Notes under the pieces: generated by a model
What the model was told of the DNA's origin: nothing
Database searches by the model: none
Seen by the model: only the letters and a program-made list of their open reading frames with translations
Shown: positions 61,550 to 64,000 of the stretch, one piece after another
Position numbering within the stretch: the first letter of the stretch is position 1
Layout: the number at the start of each line of letters is the position of its first letter
Origin: Syntrophus sp964555065
GTDB taxonomy: Bacteria; Desulfobacterota; Syntrophia; Syntrophales; Syntrophaceae
NCBI GenBank assembly: GCA_964555065.1
Contig: CAZKRB010000001.1
Span: 57,164 to 121,163, forward strand
Reading direction: 5' to 3'
DNA length: 64,000 bases
Position numbers and translations under genes: made by a program

Positions 61550-62104
61550 ATGAGCGGACCGGGAGAACGGAACATCGTCCTGATCGGGTACCGCGGATCG
61601 GGGAAGACCTCGGTCGGCCGGGAACTTGCCCGGCGGCTGGGACGCCTCTTTTTCGATTCCGACGTCCTGGTGGAAGCGGGGGAAGGGCGAACCATCCGGG
61701 AGATGGTGGAGCGGGAGGGCTGGCCCTTTTTCCGGGAACGGGAAAAGGCGGTGATCCGCCGCCTGGCTGCAGAGCGGAGCGCCGTGATCGCTACCGGGGG
61801 CGGGGCGGTGCTGGACCCGGAAAATGCGGCGATGGTGAAATCCACCGGCTGGGTCGTTCTGCTGACGGCCGCGGAAGAGGTCCTGGCCCGCCGAATCCAG
61901 GCCGATGCCGCCAGCCGGGAACAGCGCCCTTCCTTTTCGGGGACGGAGCCTTCGGAGTCCTCGCTGCTGGAGGAAACCTGGGCGATACTAAGCCAGCGCA
62001 TGCCGATCTACCGAGCGCTGGCCGACCTGGTGATCGACGGCACTGCGGCATCGCCGGTCGAGATCGTGGAGGAGATCCTGCGCTGTTTTCCTTCCGGCAG
62101 TTAG
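61550..62104 (+). CDS. aroK: Shikimate kinase
   Basis: A 184-residue P-loop kinase phosphorylating shikimate. Motifs: Walker A IVLIGYRGSGKTSVGRELA, the substrate Asp in FFDSDVLVEAGEGRTI, ATGGGAVLDPENAAMV and the lid region REQRPSF. Length is normal. It acts just before aroA in the pathway but lies after it in the operon. A 150-base gap separates it from aroC. Confidence 0.93.
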   Translation: MSGPGERNIVLIGYRGSGKTSVGRELARRLGRLFFDSDVLVEAGEGRTIREMVEREGWPFFREREKAVIRRLAAERSAVIATGGGAVLDPENAAMVKSTGWVVLLTAAEEVLARRIQADAASREQRPSFSGTEPSESSLLEETWAILSQRMPIYRALADLVIDGTAASPVEIVEEILRCFPSGS

Positions 62105-62254
62105 CCATCCTCCCGGTTTCAGAGCCGGGAAGGGAAAGGAAGGCTTCAAGCGGGAAGGCTACGCCAACCCGTAAAAGAAAGTGGAGAATGATGGCCGGAC
62201 GTCCCAGTCTGAAGGGGAGAAGAGCGCATTCGGCGCGAAGAGGGGAGTCAAGCA

Positions 62255-63322
62255 ATGTCTGGAAATACCATGGGGAGCATTTTTCGGGTGACCACCTGGG
62301 GCGAATCGCACGGCGGGGCTATCGGGGCGGTGGTTGACGGCTGTCCCCCGGGTCTGGCCCTTTGCGCCGAGACGATTCAGGCGGCGCTGGACCGGAGAAA
62401 ACCGGGCGAACAGGCCTTTGCCACCCCGCGGCGGGAATCGGACCAGGTGGAGATCCTCTCCGGGGTCTTTGAGGGAAAAACGACGGGAACGCCGATTGCC
62501 CTCCTGATCCGCAACCGGGATGCCGACAGCGGCGCCTATGAATCCCTGCGGAGCGTTTTCCGTCCCGGCCACGGGGATTATACCTACTTCAAAAAGTACG
62601 GCTTCCGAGACCACCGGGGGGGAGGGCGCGCCTCGGGACGGGAAACGGCGGCCCGCGTGGCGGCGGGAGCCGTGGCCGCTCTGGTGACGGGCGCCGTCGG
62701 GATCGAAGTTCTCGCCTATACGATGGCCCTGGGGGGAATCCGGATTGCCGGGGGCGCCGAAACGGTTCGTCGGGAGTCGCTGGACAACGCCCTGTTCTGC
62801 CCCGATCCGGAAGCGGCGGGGAGAATGATGGAGCGCCTGGCGGAAGCGCGGCGGCAGGGAGATTCCCTGGGGGGAATCGTGGGCGTTGTGGTGCGGGACT
62901 GTCCCGACGGGCTGGGAGAGCCCGTATTCGACAAGCTCGACGCTGCGCTGGCCGGGGCGCTCATGAGCATCGGGACCGTCAAGGGGGTGGAGATCGGCGC
63001 CGGGTTCGACGCGGCAGGGATGAGGGGATCGGAAAGCAACGATCCCCTGAGTCCAGACGGCTTCCTGGCCAATGCGGCCGGGGGAATCCTGGCGGGAATT
63101 TCCAACGGGGAGGAAATCGTCATCCGCGTGGCCTGCAAGCCCATCCCCTCCATTTCCCGCCCCCAGGGGACCATCGATGAAGCGGGAAATCCCGTGACGC
63201 TGTCCATCGGCGGCCGGCACGACGTCTGCGTGATTCCGCGCATCGTTCCCGTCTGCGAGGCGATGGTCCAGATGGTCCTGGCGGATCACCTGCTGCGGCA
63301 GCGGGCGTTGAGGTTAACCTAA
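62255..63322 (+). CDS. aroC: Chorismate synthase
   Basis: A 355-residue flavin-dependent enzyme making chorismate, the branch point. Signatures: FRVTTWGESHGGAIGAVVDG, the Arg-rich FMN/substrate segment FRPGHGDYTYFKKYG, DHRGGGRASGRETAARVAAG, and RPQGTIDEAGNPVTLSI. Length is normal and the reading frame is intact. It completes the chorismate route begun by aroF. Confidence 0.96.
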   Translation: MSGNTMGSIFRVTTWGESHGGAIGAVVDGCPPGLALCAETIQAALDRRKPGEQAFATPRRESDQVEILSGVFEGKTTGTPIALLIRNRDADSGAYESLRSVFRPGHGDYTYFKKYGFRDHRGGGRASGRETAARVAAGAVAALVTGAVGIEVLAYTMALGGIRIAGGAETVRRESLDNALFCPDPEAAGRMMERLAEARRQGDSLGGIVGVVVRDCPDGLGEPVFDKLDAALAGALMSIGTVKGVEIGAGFDAAGMRGSESNDPLSPDGFLANAAGGILAGISNGEEIVIRVACKPIPSISRPQGTIDEAGNPVTLSIGGRHDVCVIPRIVPVCEAMVQMVLADHLLRQRALRLT

Positions 63323-63341
63323 GGAGGCAGAAGGCGGCGCC

Positions 63342-64000
63342 ATGGAAATCGGCATTATCGGCGGCAGGGGGGATATGGGGCGATGGTTCGCCCGCTTTTT
63401 TGAGCAGGAAGGGTACACCGTTCACATCGCCGATCTCGAGGAAGGAATGAGCCTGGCCGAGATGGGAGCGCGCTGCTCCGTGGTCGTGGTTAGCGTGCCC
63501 ATCAGCGCGGCCGGGGAGGTGATCGCCCGGATCGGACCGGCCATGAGGAAAGACGCCCTGCTGATGGATATCACCTCCCTCAAGGTGGAGCCGGTGGAGG
63601 CCATGCTGCGCTCGGCCGAGTGCGACGTGATCGGCACGCATCCCCTCTTCGGCCCGGAGGTCCCTTCCCTGGACGGCTATTCCTTCGTGCTCTGCCCGGC
63701 CCGGACCGGTGACGGAAGGTGGCTTTTCTGGCTGCGGATCCTGCTGCAGGAGAAGGGGGCCCGCCTGGTGGAGACCACCCCGGAGCATCATGACCTGGCC
63801 ATGAGCATCGTCCAGAGCCTGAATCATTTCAATACGATGGCCTTCGGGATGGTCATGGACGCGCTGGGAACGGATCTCCAGGGCCTGAAACCCTTCACGA
63901 CTCCGATTTTCGAGGAAAAAATCCGGATCATCAAGGAAGTCTTCAGCCACAATGCCCGCATGTACTCCGAAATCCTCACGCGCAATCCCTACCTGCCCGC
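63342..64000 (+). CDS. tyrA: Prephenate dehydrogenase, partial (runs off right edge)
   Basis: The first 219 codons are visible. An N-terminal NAD-binding fold, MEIGIIGGRGDMGRWFARFF, is followed by VVVVSVPISAAGEVIARIG, DITSLKVEPVEAML, IGTHPLFGPEVPSLDG and the helical TyrA domain (SIVQSLNHFNTMAFGMVMD). It would oxidatively decarboxylate prephenate to 4-hydroxyphenylpyruvate for tyrosine. No mutase domain is fused here; the mutase is on the AroD protein. AAGGAGG lies 20 bases before the ATG. Confidence 0.9.
   Translation, partial: MEIGIIGGRGDMGRWFARFFEQEGYTVHIADLEEGMSLAEMGARCSVVVVSVPISAAGEVIARIGPAMRKDALLMDITSLKVEPVEAMLRSAECDVIGTHPLFGPEVPSLDGYSFVLCPARTGDGRWLFWLRILLQEKGARLVETTPEHHDLAMSIVQSLNHFNTMAFGMVMDALGTDLQGLKPFTTPIFEEKIRIIKEVFSHNARMYSEILTRNPYLP

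Overview
The window is a GC-rich (roughly 60%) bacterial chromosome segment. The gene content suggests a Gram-negative anaerobe of the deltaproteobacterial (Desulfobacterota/Syntrophia-like) kind: PqiABC and RND envelope systems, acetate-forming glycolysis, a sigma-54 activator and a complete aromatic supraoperon. The taxonomic guess comes from gene content only. No tRNA, rRNA, CRISPR array or insertion sequence was found. The left 0.6 kb is AT-richer than the rest and carries the start of a small Cys-rich secreted protein that runs off the edge.

Layout. (1) 0.6-8.5 kb, minus strand: an envelope operon with a K+-type channel, pqiA-pqiB-pqiC, an AI-2E-family permease, a lipoprotein and a CPA1 antiporter. 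(2) 8.7-11.8 kb, minus: small exported proteins, an ABM-domain protein and a second ion channel. (3) 11.8-17.6 kb, minus: a complete RND efflux system. (4) 18.3-19.2 kb, plus: an inverted second copy of a two-gene cassette from 8.7-9.8 kb, one gene now broken. (5) 19.4-26.6 kb, plus: alpha-glucan enzymes (GH63-like, GH13, malQ, glk) and a tiny membrane protein. (6) 26.7-43.3 kb, minus: glgP, a wrecked glgX, fba, pfk, pta, ackA, DUF3300, DUF2950, pyk and a frameshifted gpmA, with a sigma-54 activator upstream. Together this is a route from storage glucan to acetate and ATP. (7) 43.7-47.7 kb, minus: a small orphan protein, a flavin reductase, corA and a fused diadenylate cyclase-YbbR protein. 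(8) 48.0-64.0 kb, plus: trpE-G-D-C-F-B-A, then aroF-aroB-(chorismate mutase/aroD fusion)-aroE-aroA-aroK-aroC-tyrA. This covers DAHP formation to chorismate, all of tryptophan synthesis from chorismate, and the prephenate branch.

The most striking find is regulatory. Both trpE and aroF are preceded by a ribosome-read attenuator that standard gene calling would miss. The trp leader peptide has three consecutive Trp codons. The aroF leader peptide has eight Tyr/Phe/Trp residues in a nine-residue run, so it could sense all three aromatic amino acids. Each leader is followed by two tandem terminator hairpins, and the 3' arm of the first can pair with the 5' arm of the second. The window therefore appears to use one duplicated regulatory design at the two gates of aromatic biosynthesis. 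Other notable items are a five-hairpin intergenic element between aroA and aroK, a CdaA-CdaR fusion with an altered RHR motif, a glgX gene that lost its catalytic core, and a pair of 36-bp palindromic elements each exactly 306 bp upstream of a start codon.
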